Below are positions 26,863 through 35,587 of a DNA stretch of 64,000 bases, one piece after another; the stretch's first letter is position 1; each line of letters begins with the position of its first letter. The position numbers and the translations under genes are program-made. Source of the DNA: JAJFJD01 sp965228425 (GTDB lineage: Bacteria; Pseudomonadota; Alphaproteobacteria; UBA8366). The stretch spans positions 3,596,001 to 3,660,000 of the forward strand of contig OZ245815.1 in the NCBI GenBank assembly GCA_965228425.1. Direction: 5' to 3'. Under the pieces are notes generated by a model. The model did not search any database and had not been told where the DNA came from. It was given only the letters and a program-made list of their open reading frames with translations.

Positions 26863-27106
26863 CTCTCGATCCTGGTTTTGTTCTGGAGGAACCTGAGAAA
26901 TTTGCCAAGCGGGACCCGTTTAATTCCCCACGATGCACTCAATCAAAACGGGCCGCGTAAAAGCGGCGGGAACATGCCAGAACGGCACTGGATTGGCAAC
27001 TGCCCATCCTTAGAGCCAAAACGCCTTCAAGCCAGAAATAGCCGCAAATCGACATCCCTGCATCGGAGGACGCCGCAGCGACCCGGGAAACGGTATTGCG
27101 GCGGCC

Positions 27107-27811
27107 TTATCTCTTAATAATTTCAGTTACTTCAGCTAAACACTCGACCGCTGCATCCGGCCGAATCGTGGTGTCATTCCGGGCCCCGGGTCGATTCAGC
27201 CATATGGCCGATAGTCCCGATGCATGGGCACCGGCGACATCCGTATGCAGCGAATCGCCGATGTGAACCGCTTGGCACGGCTCGATTCCAAGCCCCTGGA
27301 GGGCAGCATCAAAAATGCGCGGGTCCGGCTTCGAGAAGCCGCAATCTCGGGCGAAGACTGTGAAATGGAAATTGTGGGCGAGCCCAAAACGCGCCGGATC
27401 ATTGTTTCCATTCGATATGAGCGCAATGGCAAAGTGCCGACGCAGTTCGGTGAGCACAGGCAGAGCGTCGTCATACAACTCGATCTTTCCAAATCGATGC
27501 TCGAAATAGAGATCCGTCAATCGGTCGGCCAGCCCCGAAGCGCTCAAACCGATCCTTTCAAGCAGGATGCGGATCGAATCCCGCCGAAGCGCTTCGTGAT
27601 CCAGCACTCCGCTCCCTTGTTTGGCGGCCAAATCATCACGAATTTGAACGAGATCCTGAACCGACAATCGGTCGGCCGTTGTTTCATCGATCAACGGACG
27701 GATCGCATCGAGTACCTTCGCCAAGGCCCCGAACATCACGATTTCGAAATTCCATAGCGTGCCGTCACCGTCGAACGTAATTGCCCTTATTTCCGATGTT
27801 TGAAGTCGCAT
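27107..27811 (-). CDS. HAD family hydrolase
   Basis: A 234-residue HAD phosphatase with a helical cap inserted after motif I. Motif I is TFDGDGTLWNFE (nucleophile Asp), motif II ALISNGNND, motif III Lys in GFSKPDPRIF, and motif IV HIGDSLHTDVAGAHASG. It lies 38 bases after fliL on the same strand. The substrate is unknown, and context (thiL, rib genes upstream) does not settle it. The riboflavin pathway does need a HAD phosphatase for its phosphorylated pyrimidine intermediate, but this is only a possibility. Confidence 0.9.
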   Translation of the reverse strand: MRLQTSEIRAITFDGDGTLWNFEIVMFGALAKVLDAIRPLIDETTADRLSVQDLVQIRDDLAAKQGSGVLDHEALRRDSIRILLERIGLSASGLADRLTDLYFEHRFGKIELYDDALPVLTELRRHFAIALISNGNNDPARFGLAHNFHFTVFARDCGFSKPDPRIFDAALQGLGIEPCQAVHIGDSLHTDVAGAHASGLSAIWLNRPGARNDTTIRPDAAVECLAEVTEIIKR

Positions 27812-27849
27812 CAGCGCTCCATTGGCCCGACGGGTCTTGGCGCATGGTC

Positions 27850-28347
27850 TTATTGCTGCCCGGCGCTCCGTTGGAAAGCGGCCTGAATTAGCACCTTCCT
27901 GATCTTGCCGTTGCCGACGACCCTGTCGCCCGCTTCCTTCAACCGGCCTTTGATCGCCTCGGTGTTGATTTTGGCGCCGGGCGATTGATAAGAGTAGTAA
28001 TCGTAAAGGTCCTTGATAAACGCATCTTTGAGCCGCGGTATATAGGGTTTAGCGTCATCCAATGCGTCGTCGTCCATCATTTCCAGAGACACCTTCAGAA
28101 TCACATGCTTTTCGATCCGGCGATTCCGGATGATCGGAATCGCAAGGTTCTCCATATTGAGATAGTTGGGATCGTCCGTCTTCTTGGCTTCGAGTTCGGC
28201 TCCCGCAGCGTCTTCGCCGGTCTCACTCGTTTCGCCCGCATCGCCAGCGGCCGTTTTTGTTTCTTCCTGTTGCAGAAAAAAGAACGCGGCCGCCCCGCCC
28301 CCGGCAAGCAGAAGGATCACCACGACGATGATGATGATTTTTTTCAT
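27850..28347 (-). CDS. fliL: Flagellar basal body-associated protein FliL family
   Basis: A 165-residue inner-membrane protein. One transmembrane helix (residues 4-25) follows a KK start. Then come an acidic linker rich in E, A and G (about 28-58) and the periplasmic FliL domain with NLAIPIIRNRRIEKHVILKV and FIKDLYDYYSY. FliL supports stator function at the flagellar motor. No other flagellar gene is in the window; it sits between thiL and a HAD phosphatase. The call rests on the topology and domain pattern. Confidence 0.78.
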   Translation of the reverse strand: MKKIIIIVVVILLLAGGGAAAFFFLQQEETKTAAGDAGETSETGEDAAGAELEAKKTDDPNYLNMENLAIPIIRNRRIEKHVILKVSLEMMDDDALDDAKPYIPRLKDAFIKDLYDYYSYQSPGAKINTEAIKGRLKEAGDRVVGNGKIRKVLIQAAFQRSAGQQ

Positions 28348-28440
28348 GCCTTCGGCACACCAATCCTAGAGAGTTGTCTCAGCCGTCTTTCCGGGTTGTG
28401 GCGACAGGTATATCCACAAAGCCGAATCCCCGCCAACAGA

Positions 28441-29424
28441 TTATTGGTGGCTGTATCCACGCTTCAATAGATCCAGATCGCTGCCTTCCGGTCCGCACAC
28501 CCGCACGCCGGCGCCTGGCTCAAAGACGCCGATCTGCGTGAGCATCACCCCTGTTTCCGCCGCGATCGCGTCCGCGCGCCCCTTCTCGGCCGGCGGCACG
28601 GCAAGGACCAACTCATAGTCGTCACCGCCGGTCAGGACGGTTTCCAGCCACGCCGGATCGTCTTCCAGGACCGTGCGCGCGGCATCTGACAACGGGACCT
28701 TCGCCGCGTCGATCACTGCCGCCAGGCCCGACCCGTCGGCGATGTGGCCAAGGTCGGCCACCAGCCCATCCGATACGTCGGTCGCGGCGGTGGCGACCCC
28801 GCGGAACGCCTGCCCGACGCCCAGGCGCGGCTGGGGCAGTCTATAGCGTATCGCCAGCGCCTCTTCCTGCGCGCGCGTCAAACCGGATATCTCGCCCCGC
28901 AACCCCCTTAATCCCAGCGCGCCATCGCCGATGGTGCCTGTGACATAAACGAGATCGCCGGCGCGTGCCGCCGTCCGCCGCAATGCCGCTCCCGACACGA
29001 CCTCGCCGAAGGCCGTGATGGTGAGGGTGATCGGGCCGACCGTGGACACGCTGTCGCCGCCAGCCAGCGCGATGCCGAACTCCGCTTGGTCCGCGGCGAG
29101 CCCTGCGACGAAATCCATAAGCCATTCATCGTCGACTTTATCGGGGAAAGCCACGTTCAGCGTATAGGCATAGGGCCGTGCGCCCATCGATGCCAAATCC
29201 GAGAGATTGACCCGCAAGAGCTTGCGCGCCACCAAGCCCGCAGGCTCGTCGCCGACGAAGTGAACGGTTTCGACGATGGTGTCGGTGGTGACGACCAGAT
29301 CGCATCCCGGCGACGGCTCAAGCACCGCGGCGTCGTCGCGGAGCCCCAGCGCCCCAGGTATGTCTTCGGTTAGGGGTGCGAAAAACGTCGCGATTCGTTC
29401 GAATTCACCCGTCTTGTTCGGCAT
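28441..29424 (-). CDS. thiL: Thiamine-phosphate kinase
   Basis: A 327-residue ThiL that phosphorylates thiamine monophosphate to thiamine diphosphate. Features are GEFERIATFFAPL, GLRDDAAVLEP (metal-binding Asp pair), DTIVETVHFVGDEP, VNLSDLASMGARP and the C-terminal GGDDYELVLAVPP. The frame is open to 29541, but ATG 29424 gives the family start MPNKTGEFERI and overlaps the nusB end by 20 bases. The nusB-thiL pair after ribH is a standard arrangement. Confidence 0.96.
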   Translation of the reverse strand: MPNKTGEFERIATFFAPLTEDIPGALGLRDDAAVLEPSPGCDLVVTTDTIVETVHFVGDEPAGLVARKLLRVNLSDLASMGARPYAYTLNVAFPDKVDDEWLMDFVAGLAADQAEFGIALAGGDSVSTVGPITLTITAFGEVVSGAALRRTAARAGDLVYVTGTIGDGALGLRGLRGEISGLTRAQEEALAIRYRLPQPRLGVGQAFRGVATAATDVSDGLVADLGHIADGSGLAAVIDAAKVPLSDAARTVLEDDPAWLETVLTGGDDYELVLAVPPAEKGRADAIAAETGVMLTQIGVFEPGAGVRVCGPEGSDLDLLKRGYSHQ

Positions 29425-29920
29425 CGTGGACAACCCCGGCCGTCCCATCGCCCTGAGCGACGTGTCGCGCAATCCGATCGAGAACGGCGTTCGCAAGCGC
29501 AGGTTCCCGGTCGTTGAAGAAGGTATCCGCGACCGCGACATACTCGCTGATGGTTAGGGCAGCGTCGATATCGTCGCGCCGCGACAATTCATAAGCGCCG
29601 GCACGCAAAATCGCCCGCATGATCACTTCGAGCCGCGCGACACTTCGGTTCTTATCGAGGGCGCCTTCGATCAGGGCATCGATATCTGCCATGCCGGCCG
29701 TCACGCCTTGCACCAGGTCCGCGAACATCGGTTCGTCGATGTCGCTGGGCACCTCCACCGGAACGTCGGCCACGTTGCGGCGAAGCCGAAAACTTTCGAA
29801 TTCGGCGATCACCGTGTCCGCCGCGCCACCGTTCAATTCCATCTGATACAACGCCTGTACCGCGGCGACCCGGGCGCCACGCCGCAGGTTGCCGACCGAG
29901 GCTTTCGGATCCTCAGTCAT
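29405..29920 (-). CDS. nusB: Transcription antitermination factor NusB
   Basis: A 171-residue all-helical NusB that acts in rRNA antitermination with NusE. Characteristic segments are RGARVAAVQALYQMEL, LEVIMRAILRAGAYEL, AALTISEYVAVADTFF and the end FVNAVLDRIA-type NAVLDRIARHV. The ATG at 29920 overlaps the ribH stop by four bases (29917-29920), so it is coupled; the open frame upstream to 29968 is not used. Confidence 0.95.
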   Translation of the reverse strand: MTEDPKASVGNLRRGARVAAVQALYQMELNGGAADTVIAEFESFRLRRNVADVPVEVPSDIDEPMFADLVQGVTAGMADIDALIEGALDKNRSVARLEVIMRAILRAGAYELSRRDDIDAALTISEYVAVADTFFNDREPALANAVLDRIARHVAQGDGTAGVVHDAEQDG

Positions 29921-30384
29921 CTGGGATACAGCCCGAGCCGGTTCTTGATGCCGATCATGTCCAGGCACGCGTTGGCGGCGGCAGCGCCCTTGTTGCCGTC
30001 GTCAATCCCGGCGCGGGCCCAGGCCTGGTCGCGGTTTTCGCAGGTCAAGATGCCGTAACCCAGCGCCAGCGAATAGCGCGTCGACAGGTCCATCAAGGCG
30101 CGGGCGCTCTCGCCGCAAACATAGTCGTAATGCGTGGTCTCGCCGCGAATGACGCAGCCGAGCGTGACATAACCGTCGAAACGGCGGCGCTCCGGTGCGA
30201 ATTCCATGCTGCGGACCGCGCTCTGCACTGCGGCCGGGATTTCGAAAGCCCCGGGGACGGAGAACCGCTCATGGGTGGCCCCAGCCGCGTCCAGCGCCGC
30301 CACGGCGCCTTTGAGCATCTCGTCGGCCAGGTCGGCGTAGAATCGCGCCTCGATCACCATGATATGCGGCGGTGGATAGGTCAT
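29917..30384 (-). CDS. ribH: 6,7-dimethyl-8-ribityllumazine synthase
   Basis: A 155-residue lumazine synthase, the penultimate riboflavin enzyme. Typical blocks are FSVPGAFEIPAAVQSAVRSM, FDGYVTLGCVIRGETTHYDY with the active-site His, and GILTCENRDQAWARAG. It lies between ribB and nusB and is coupled to nusB by an ATGA overlap. Confidence 0.97.
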   Translation of the reverse strand: MTYPPPHIMVIEARFYADLADEMLKGAVAALDAAGATHERFSVPGAFEIPAAVQSAVRSMEFAPERRRFDGYVTLGCVIRGETTHYDYVCGESARALMDLSTRYSLALGYGILTCENRDQAWARAGIDDGNKGAAAANACLDMIGIKNRLGLYPR

Positions 30385-30399
30385 TGTCAGGCTATCCGA

Positions 30400-31581
30400 T
30401 CACTTGAGAGGGATGGGGCGCTGTTCGACGACTTTCAGGCCGTAGCCATCCAACCCGACAATCGTCATTTCGGTGTTCGACAGCAGGATCATTTCCGAGA
30501 TGCCGAGGTCCAACAGAATCTGCGCGCCGATCCCATAGTCACGCAACGCACCAGGCGGCGGCACCTCTTCGCCCCGCTCGCGGGCCGCGCGGAAATTGAC
30601 CTGCTCCGATAGCGACGTCGGCCGTGGCTCCCGGATGAGGACGACGACCCCCCGCTCCTGCTCGCCGATCAGTTCCATGGCCGCATGCAGGACGCCGGAC
30701 TTGCCGTCCTTCAAGCCACCAAGGACATCGTCCAGCAAATTGATCGCGTGCATCCGGACCAACACCGGGCCACCCGCCGACACATCGCCCTTTATCAACG
30801 CGATATGTTCGGCATAGGAGACCTGGTTGCCATAGACGTTGAGCTTGAACTCGCCGCCGAACCGACTGTCCAACGTAGTCTCGGCGATACGCTCGATGAT
30901 CCGGTCATGGCGCAGCCGGTAGGCGATGAGGTCGGCGATCGCGCCGATCTTCAGCCCGTGATACTGCGCGAACGGTATGAGGTCGTTGAGCCGGGACATG
31001 GTCCCGTCCTCGTTCATGATTTCGCAAATGACGCCGGACGGGTTCAGCCCGGCAAGCCGGGAAATATCGACCGAAGCCTCGGTATGCCCTGTCCGGACAA
31101 GTACGCCGCCGTCCCGTGCCATCAACGGGAAGATATGCCCTGGCGTGCCGATATCCTCGGCGCCGCGCTCCGGATCGATCGCCACCGCCACGGTGCGCGC
31201 CCGGTCCGGCGCCGAAATCCCTGTGGTGACGCCCTCTTTCGCCTCGATCGATGTGGTGAAGGCGGTTTGATGCCGGCTCTGATTGCGCTGCCCCATTAGT
31301 TTCAGGCCAAGCTCGTCGCACCGTTTGGTGGTCAAGGCGAGACAGATCAGGCCGCGCCCGTGGGTCGCCATGAAATTGATCGAGTCCGGCGTCGCCATTT
31401 GCGCCGGAATGACCAGATCGCCTTCGTTCTCGCGTTCCTCGTCATCAACCAGGATGAACATCCGGCCGTTCCGGGCGTCATCGATGATATCTTCGATGGG
31501 CGACAGGAAAGACAGGTCCTCGACGGCGCGCGCGACCGCTTCCTTGCTTACCGTGGGCAACGTTTCTTGTTTCGACGCCAC
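30400..31581 (-). CDS. ribB: 3,4-dihydroxy-2-butanone-4-phosphate synthase fused to a degenerate GTP cyclohydrolase II domain
   Basis: A 393-residue RibBA-type fusion. Residues about 15-210 are an intact DHBP synthase (DDEERENEGDLVIPAQ, IGTPGHIFPL, GHTEASVDISRLAG). The rest is GTP cyclohydrolase II-like but lacks the three zinc cysteines. Where the family has HSECLTGD and a C-x-C-G turn, this has RMHAINLLDD with no cysteine. It should therefore make only the butanone phosphate, like the described RibBX proteins; a real RibA must be elsewhere. The GTG at 31581 is chosen because GGAG lies seven bases upstream; an ATG at 31623 would overlap ribE. Confidence 0.93.
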   Translation of the reverse strand: MASKQETLPTVSKEAVARAVEDLSFLSPIEDIIDDARNGRMFILVDDEERENEGDLVIPAQMATPDSINFMATHGRGLICLALTTKRCDELGLKLMGQRNQSRHQTAFTTSIEAKEGVTTGISAPDRARTVAVAIDPERGAEDIGTPGHIFPLMARDGGVLVRTGHTEASVDISRLAGLNPSGVICEIMNEDGTMSRLNDLIPFAQYHGLKIGAIADLIAYRLRHDRIIERIAETTLDSRFGGEFKLNVYGNQVSYAEHIALIKGDVSAGGPVLVRMHAINLLDDVLGGLKDGKSGVLHAAMELIGEQERGVVVLIREPRPTSLSEQVNFRAARERGEEVPPPGALRDYGIGAQILLDLGISEMILLSNTEMTIVGLDGYGLKVVEQRPIPLK

Positions 31582-31594
31582 AATTTGGCTCCGT

Positions 31595-32185
31595 TTATCG
31601 TTGGGGCAGCAGTCGGGCAACATATCGGGCGATCAAATCAACCTCAAGGTTGACCCGGTCGCCCGGTGCAAGTGTCCCGAAAGTCGTCATTTCCGCCGTG
31701 TGCGGTATGATGTTAACGCCGAACCGCGCATCTTCAACCTCGTTCACGGTCAGAGACACACCGTCCAGCGCAACCGACCCTTTCGGCGCGATAAACCCAG
31801 TATACCCGTCGGGAATACCGATGACGAAACGAAGACTATCGCCATCCGGACGCACATCGATCACCGACGCCACCGCATCCACATGCCCGGACACGAGGTG
31901 CCCGCCCAGGCTGTCGCCGAGGCAAAGCGACTGTTCCAGATTGATCTTCGTGCCCTCTGCCCAGTCGCCCAGGGTCGTTTTCGAAAGGGTCTCGCCGGAA
32001 ACATCCGCCGCGAAACAGGAATCACCCTTTTCGACGACCGTCAGGCAGGCGCCCGAACACGCGATCGACGCGCCCATCTCGATTGAATTGAGGTCATAGG
32101 CGGTGTCGATCGTAAGGCGAACGTCGTCCCCCTTGCGGTCGACGCGCTGAACCTGGCCCAAATCCGTTACTAGTCCTGTGAACAT
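31595..32185 (-). CDS. ribE: Riboflavin synthase subunit alpha
   Basis: A 196-residue riboflavin synthase (ribE, also named ribC). The duplicated beta-barrel is visible: MFTGLVTDLGQVQRV with IACSGACLTVVEKG in the first half, and GHVDAVASVIDV with VALDGVSLTVNEV in the second. It catalyses dismutation of ribityllumazine to riboflavin. It begins nine bases after ribD and ends just before ribB, within the riboflavin operon. Confidence 0.96.
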   Translation of the reverse strand: MFTGLVTDLGQVQRVDRKGDDVRLTIDTAYDLNSIEMGASIACSGACLTVVEKGDSCFAADVSGETLSKTTLGDWAEGTKINLEQSLCLGDSLGGHLVSGHVDAVASVIDVRPDGDSLRFVIGIPDGYTGFIAPKGSVALDGVSLTVNEVEDARFGVNIIPHTAEMTTFGTLAPGDRVNLEVDLIARYVARLLPQR

Positions 32186-32194
32186 GCCGCTAAC

Positions 32195-33325
32195 CTAGTG
32201 CCGGCGCACCAATGTTTCCAGCACATCCGCGCCGATCGTTTCGCTTCCCTCGCGGTCGAATCGCGCGATATCGGCCAATACCTCGACCCCAAATGCCTCC
32301 ACCGCGGGAATGCCGTCGCCGCCGATGATGCCGCCACTGCGAAACCAGGCAATCCGGTCGATCAGTCCGGCCCGCAGCAAGACGGCGGTCAGCGTCGCAC
32401 CCCCTTCGACCAGAAGGCGCGTGATGCCGCGTCGCCCCAATTCCCGGAGCATTCCGACCGGGTCCGGGTACCCGTTTTCAGCCGCCGGCAATCCGATAAC
32501 CTCGACGCCCAGGTTCCGGATGGCGTCCGCCCGTTGCCGGTCAGCGTCGTCGCGGGCAATGATCCAGGTCGGCGCCGACGCTGCCGACTGGAACAGTTTG
32601 GCGGTCAGCGGCAGGCGCAACCCGGCGTCCACGACGATGCGGACGGGCGACCGTTCGGCGAGCCCCGGTAACCGGCAGGTCAGTTCGGGATCGTCCGCTA
32701 TGGCGGTTCCCACCCCGACCATGATGGCATCGTAGGACGCCCGAAGGCGATGCGACCGGGCGCGGGCTTCGGGTCCTGTGATCCACTGGCTGTCGCCGCC
32801 ATGCGTCGCGATGCGGCCGTCCAGCGTCGTCGCGGTCTTCAGGCATACCATCGGACGCCCATCCCGCAATCGGGTCATGAAACCCGCATTCAACGCTTCC
32901 GCCTCGGGGCGGCACAGACCGCAATCCGTTGCGATGCCGGCATCGACGATCTGCCGCAACCCCGCCCCGGCGACACGCGGATCCGGATCCTCCGTGGCGG
33001 CGACGACGCGGGCGACTCCGGCGGCAATCAAGGCATCCGTGCAGGGCGGCGTCCTGCCATGATGGCAACAGGGTTCGAGCGTGACATAGGCCGTGGCTCC
33101 CTTTGCAGCGTCCCCGGCGCGCTTCAACGCCTCCGTCTCCGCATGGGGGCGACCGCCGGGTTGCGTCCATCCGCGGCCGACGATCCGTCCCGTCCCGTCC
33201 TCGTGCTGAACCAAAACGCAGCCGACGGCGGGATTCGGCCAAACCGCGCCGAGGCCCCGGCGCGCGAGGCCGAGGGCAATCCGCATATATCGCTGGTCTT
33301 GCGCCTTAGTGATCTTCTTCGACAC
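32195..33325 (-). CDS. ribD: Bifunctional riboflavin deaminase/reductase RibD
   Basis: A 376-residue RibD. The deaminase half has PNPAVGCVLV, the zinc-site HAE (GRPHAETEALKRAG) and PCCHHGRTPPCTDALI. The reductase half has VCLKTATTLDGRIAT, SQWITGPEARARSHRLRA and LLVEGGATLTAVLLRAGL. The start is uncertain. GTG at 33325 supplies the helix before YMRIALGLARRGLG and overlaps the nrdR end by 20 bases; an ATG at 33286 would cut that helix. It is coupled to nrdR, a common alphaproteobacterial order. Confidence 0.94.
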   Translation of the reverse strand: MSKKITKAQDQRYMRIALGLARRGLGAVWPNPAVGCVLVQHEDGTGRIVGRGWTQPGGRPHAETEALKRAGDAAKGATAYVTLEPCCHHGRTPPCTDALIAAGVARVVAATEDPDPRVAGAGLRQIVDAGIATDCGLCRPEAEALNAGFMTRLRDGRPMVCLKTATTLDGRIATHGGDSQWITGPEARARSHRLRASYDAIMVGVGTAIADDPELTCRLPGLAERSPVRIVVDAGLRLPLTAKLFQSAASAPTWIIARDDADRQRADAIRNLGVEVIGLPAAENGYPDPVGMLRELGRRGITRLLVEGGATLTAVLLRAGLIDRIAWFRSGGIIGGDGIPAVEAFGVEVLADIARFDREGSETIGADVLETLVRRH

Positions 33326-33770
33326 CCAGTTCGTCGGTGATGAATTCTTCGAAGTCCTTAGCCTCGCGGAAATTGCGGTAGACCGAGGCAAACCGCACAT
33401 AGGCGACCTGATCCAGCGAATGCAAAGCTTCCATCACCAGCTTGCCCACGGCTTCCACCTTTACCTCGGTCTCGCCCATGCTTTCGAGGCGGCGGACGAT
33501 GCTGTTGACCACCTGTTCCAGCCGGTCCGGCTCGACCGGCCGTTTGCGGAGCGCGATCATCATCGACCGCACAAGTTTGTCGCGATCGAACGGTTCGCGC
33601 TGGCCGGTCCGCTTCATGACCGTCAGTTCGCGAAGCTGAACGCGCTCGAAGGTCGTGAATCGCGCGCCGCAATTTGGACAGAACCGCCGGCGGCGGATCG
33701 CCGAATTGTCTTCGGTGGGCCGGGAATCTTTTACCTGCGTGTCATTATGACCGCAAAACGGACAACGCAT
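33306..33770 (-). CDS. nrdR: Transcriptional repressor NrdR
   Basis: A 154-residue ATP-cone regulator of ribonucleotide reductase genes. The N-terminal zinc ribbon has the four cysteines in MRCPFCGHNDTQV and RRFCPNCGARFTTFE. The ATP-cone follows from TVMKRTGQREPFDRDKLVRS. Length and motifs are normal. It sits between glyA (30 bases) and ribD. NrdR boxes would lie upstream of nrd genes elsewhere. Confidence 0.97.
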   Translation of the reverse strand: MRCPFCGHNDTQVKDSRPTEDNSAIRRRRFCPNCGARFTTFERVQLRELTVMKRTGQREPFDRDKLVRSMMIALRKRPVEPDRLEQVVNSIVRRLESMGETEVKVEAVGKLVMEALHSLDQVAYVRFASVYRNFREAKDFEEFITDELGVEEDH

Positions 33771-33800
33771 TCTCTGTACTACCTCCCCGATTCACGGGTT

Positions 33801-35111
33801 TCAGATACCCTCGGCATAGACTGGGAACCGCCCGCACAATTCTTCGACCTGCGCCCGCACCGACGCTTCGACGGCGCCGTTATCGTCACCGTTGGCGGCC
33901 AATCCGTTCAGAACTTCCACGATCATCGATCCGACGGCCCTAAACTCGGCCTGGCCGAAGCCCCGTGTCGTGCCCGCAGGCGTGCCGAGCCGGACACCGG
34001 ATGTCACCGTCGGTTTTTCCGGATCGAACGGGATACCGTTCTTGTTGCAGGTCAGACCGGCGCGTTCGAGGCTCTGCTCGGCGACATTGCCGGTTAGCCC
34101 CTTGGGCCGCAGATCGACCAGGACGATATGCGTGTCGGTGCCCCCCGACACGATGTCCAACCCGCCTTCAGACAGGGTCGAAGCCAGCGTCTTTGCATTA
34201 TCCACAACGGCTTGTGCATAAGTCTTGAACTCCGGCCGCAAAGCCTCCCCAAAAGCCACTGCCTTGCCGGCGATCATATGCATGAGAGGCCCGCCCTGCG
34301 TCCCCGGGAAGATCGCCGAGTTGATCTTCTTGCCGAGATCGGGGTCATTCGACAGGATCATGCCGCCCCGCGCTCCACGCAACGTCTTGTGGGTCGTCGT
34401 CGTCACGACATGCGCATGCGGCACCGGGCTCGGATGGACCCCGGCGGCGACCAGCCCCGCGAAATGGGCCATGTCGACCATGAAATACGCGCCGACCGCG
34501 TCCGCGATCTCGCGGAATCGGGCGAAATCGATGATCCGCGGATAGGCGGATCCGCCGGCCACGATGATCTTCGGCTTGTGCTCCCGCGCAAGGCCTTCGA
34601 CCTCGTCGAAATCGATCAACGCGTCCTGCCGGCGCACGCCGTACTGCACCGCGTTGAACCACTTGCCCGACTGGTTCGGCGGCGCGCCGTGGGTCAGATG
34701 TCCGCCGGCCGCGAGCGACATGCCCATTAGGGTATCGCCGGGCTTGATCAGCGCGGTGTACACCGCCCCGTTGGCCTGCGCGCCGGCGTGCGGCTGCACA
34801 TTCACGAATTCACAGCCGAACAGTTTCTTGGCCCTGTCGATCGCCAGCTGCTCGGCCACGTCGGCGAATTCACAGCCGCCGTAGTATCGCCGACCCGGAT
34901 ATCCCTCGGCATATTTGTTGGTTAGGACCGAACCCATCGCCTGGAGCACCGCCTTGCTGACGATATTCTCGGACGCGATCAGTTCGATCTGGTTCTGTTG
35001 GCGGCCAAGCTCGCCGGACAGCGCACCGAAAATTTCCCGATCGGCCTGCTGCAAATCCGCGGTGAAGAAATCTTCAAATCCCTCGACGCCCGAGGCGCGT
35101 TGCTGCGACAT
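33801..35111 (-). CDS. glyA: Serine hydroxymethyltransferase
   Basis: A 436-residue PLP enzyme interconverting serine and glycine with tetrahydrofolate. The N-terminal IELIASENIVSKAVLQAMGS, YPGRRYYGGCEFAD and the PLP lysine in VVTTTTHKTLRGARGGMI (near residue 235) are clear. The frame is open to 35225, but the family start is the ATG at 35111. It lies 41 bases after rpiB and 30 bases before nrdR. It supplies one-carbon units next to the riboflavin and thiamine genes. Confidence 0.97.
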   Translation of the reverse strand: MSQQRASGVEGFEDFFTADLQQADREIFGALSGELGRQQNQIELIASENIVSKAVLQAMGSVLTNKYAEGYPGRRYYGGCEFADVAEQLAIDRAKKLFGCEFVNVQPHAGAQANGAVYTALIKPGDTLMGMSLAAGGHLTHGAPPNQSGKWFNAVQYGVRRQDALIDFDEVEGLAREHKPKIIVAGGSAYPRIIDFARFREIADAVGAYFMVDMAHFAGLVAAGVHPSPVPHAHVVTTTTHKTLRGARGGMILSNDPDLGKKINSAIFPGTQGGPLMHMIAGKAVAFGEALRPEFKTYAQAVVDNAKTLASTLSEGGLDIVSGGTDTHIVLVDLRPKGLTGNVAEQSLERAGLTCNKNGIPFDPEKPTVTSGVRLGTPAGTTRGFGQAEFRAVGSMIVEVLNGLAANGDDNGAVEASVRAQVEELCGRFPVYAEGI

Positions 35112-35152
35112 GTTCTGTGGTTCTCTATCTCTGTGTTTTGGCCCCGGGGCGG

Positions 35153-35587
35153 CTACGACATCTTGTCGACGCGACGTTGATGACGGCCACCCTCGAACTC
35201 TGTTTCCAGGAAAGTCTTGAGACAATCAATTGCTTTTTCCGGCCCCATCGTCCGGGCGCCGACGGCAAGCACATTGGCGTCGTTATGCTGGCGCGCAAGC
35301 CGCGCGTCCGTGGCGTCGTGGCAGAGTGCCGCACGCACATGATTATGCCGGTTCGCGGCGATAGAAATACCGATCCCGGTACCGCAAACCAGGACACCCC
35401 GCGCCGCGGTACCGTCCGCCAGCGCGCCGGCCAATTTGTCGGCGAAATCGGGATAATCGACCGAGTCCGGACCGTCGGTGCCAAGGTCCACGACCTCGTA
35501 ACCCAGGGCGCCGAGGGTTTCTTTCAGGGTCGCTTTCAGGTCGACGCCCGCATGATCGGCGGCGACAACAATTCGCTCGGGCGCCAT
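35153..35587 (-). CDS. rpiB: Ribose 5-phosphate isomerase B
   Basis: A 144-residue RpiB that interconverts ribose 5-phosphate and ribulose 5-phosphate, the latter being the RibB substrate. The N-terminus VVAADHAGVDLKATLKETL, the active-site Cys in VLVCGTGIGISIAANR and the His in CHDATDARLARQHNDANVL are present. It is the first gene of the rpiB-glyA-nrdR-rib series. Confidence 0.96.
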   Translation of the reverse strand: MAPERIVVAADHAGVDLKATLKETLGALGYEVVDLGTDGPDSVDYPDFADKLAGALADGTAARGVLVCGTGIGISIAANRHNHVRAALCHDATDARLARQHNDANVLAVGARTMGPEKAIDCLKTFLETEFEGGRHQRRVDKMS

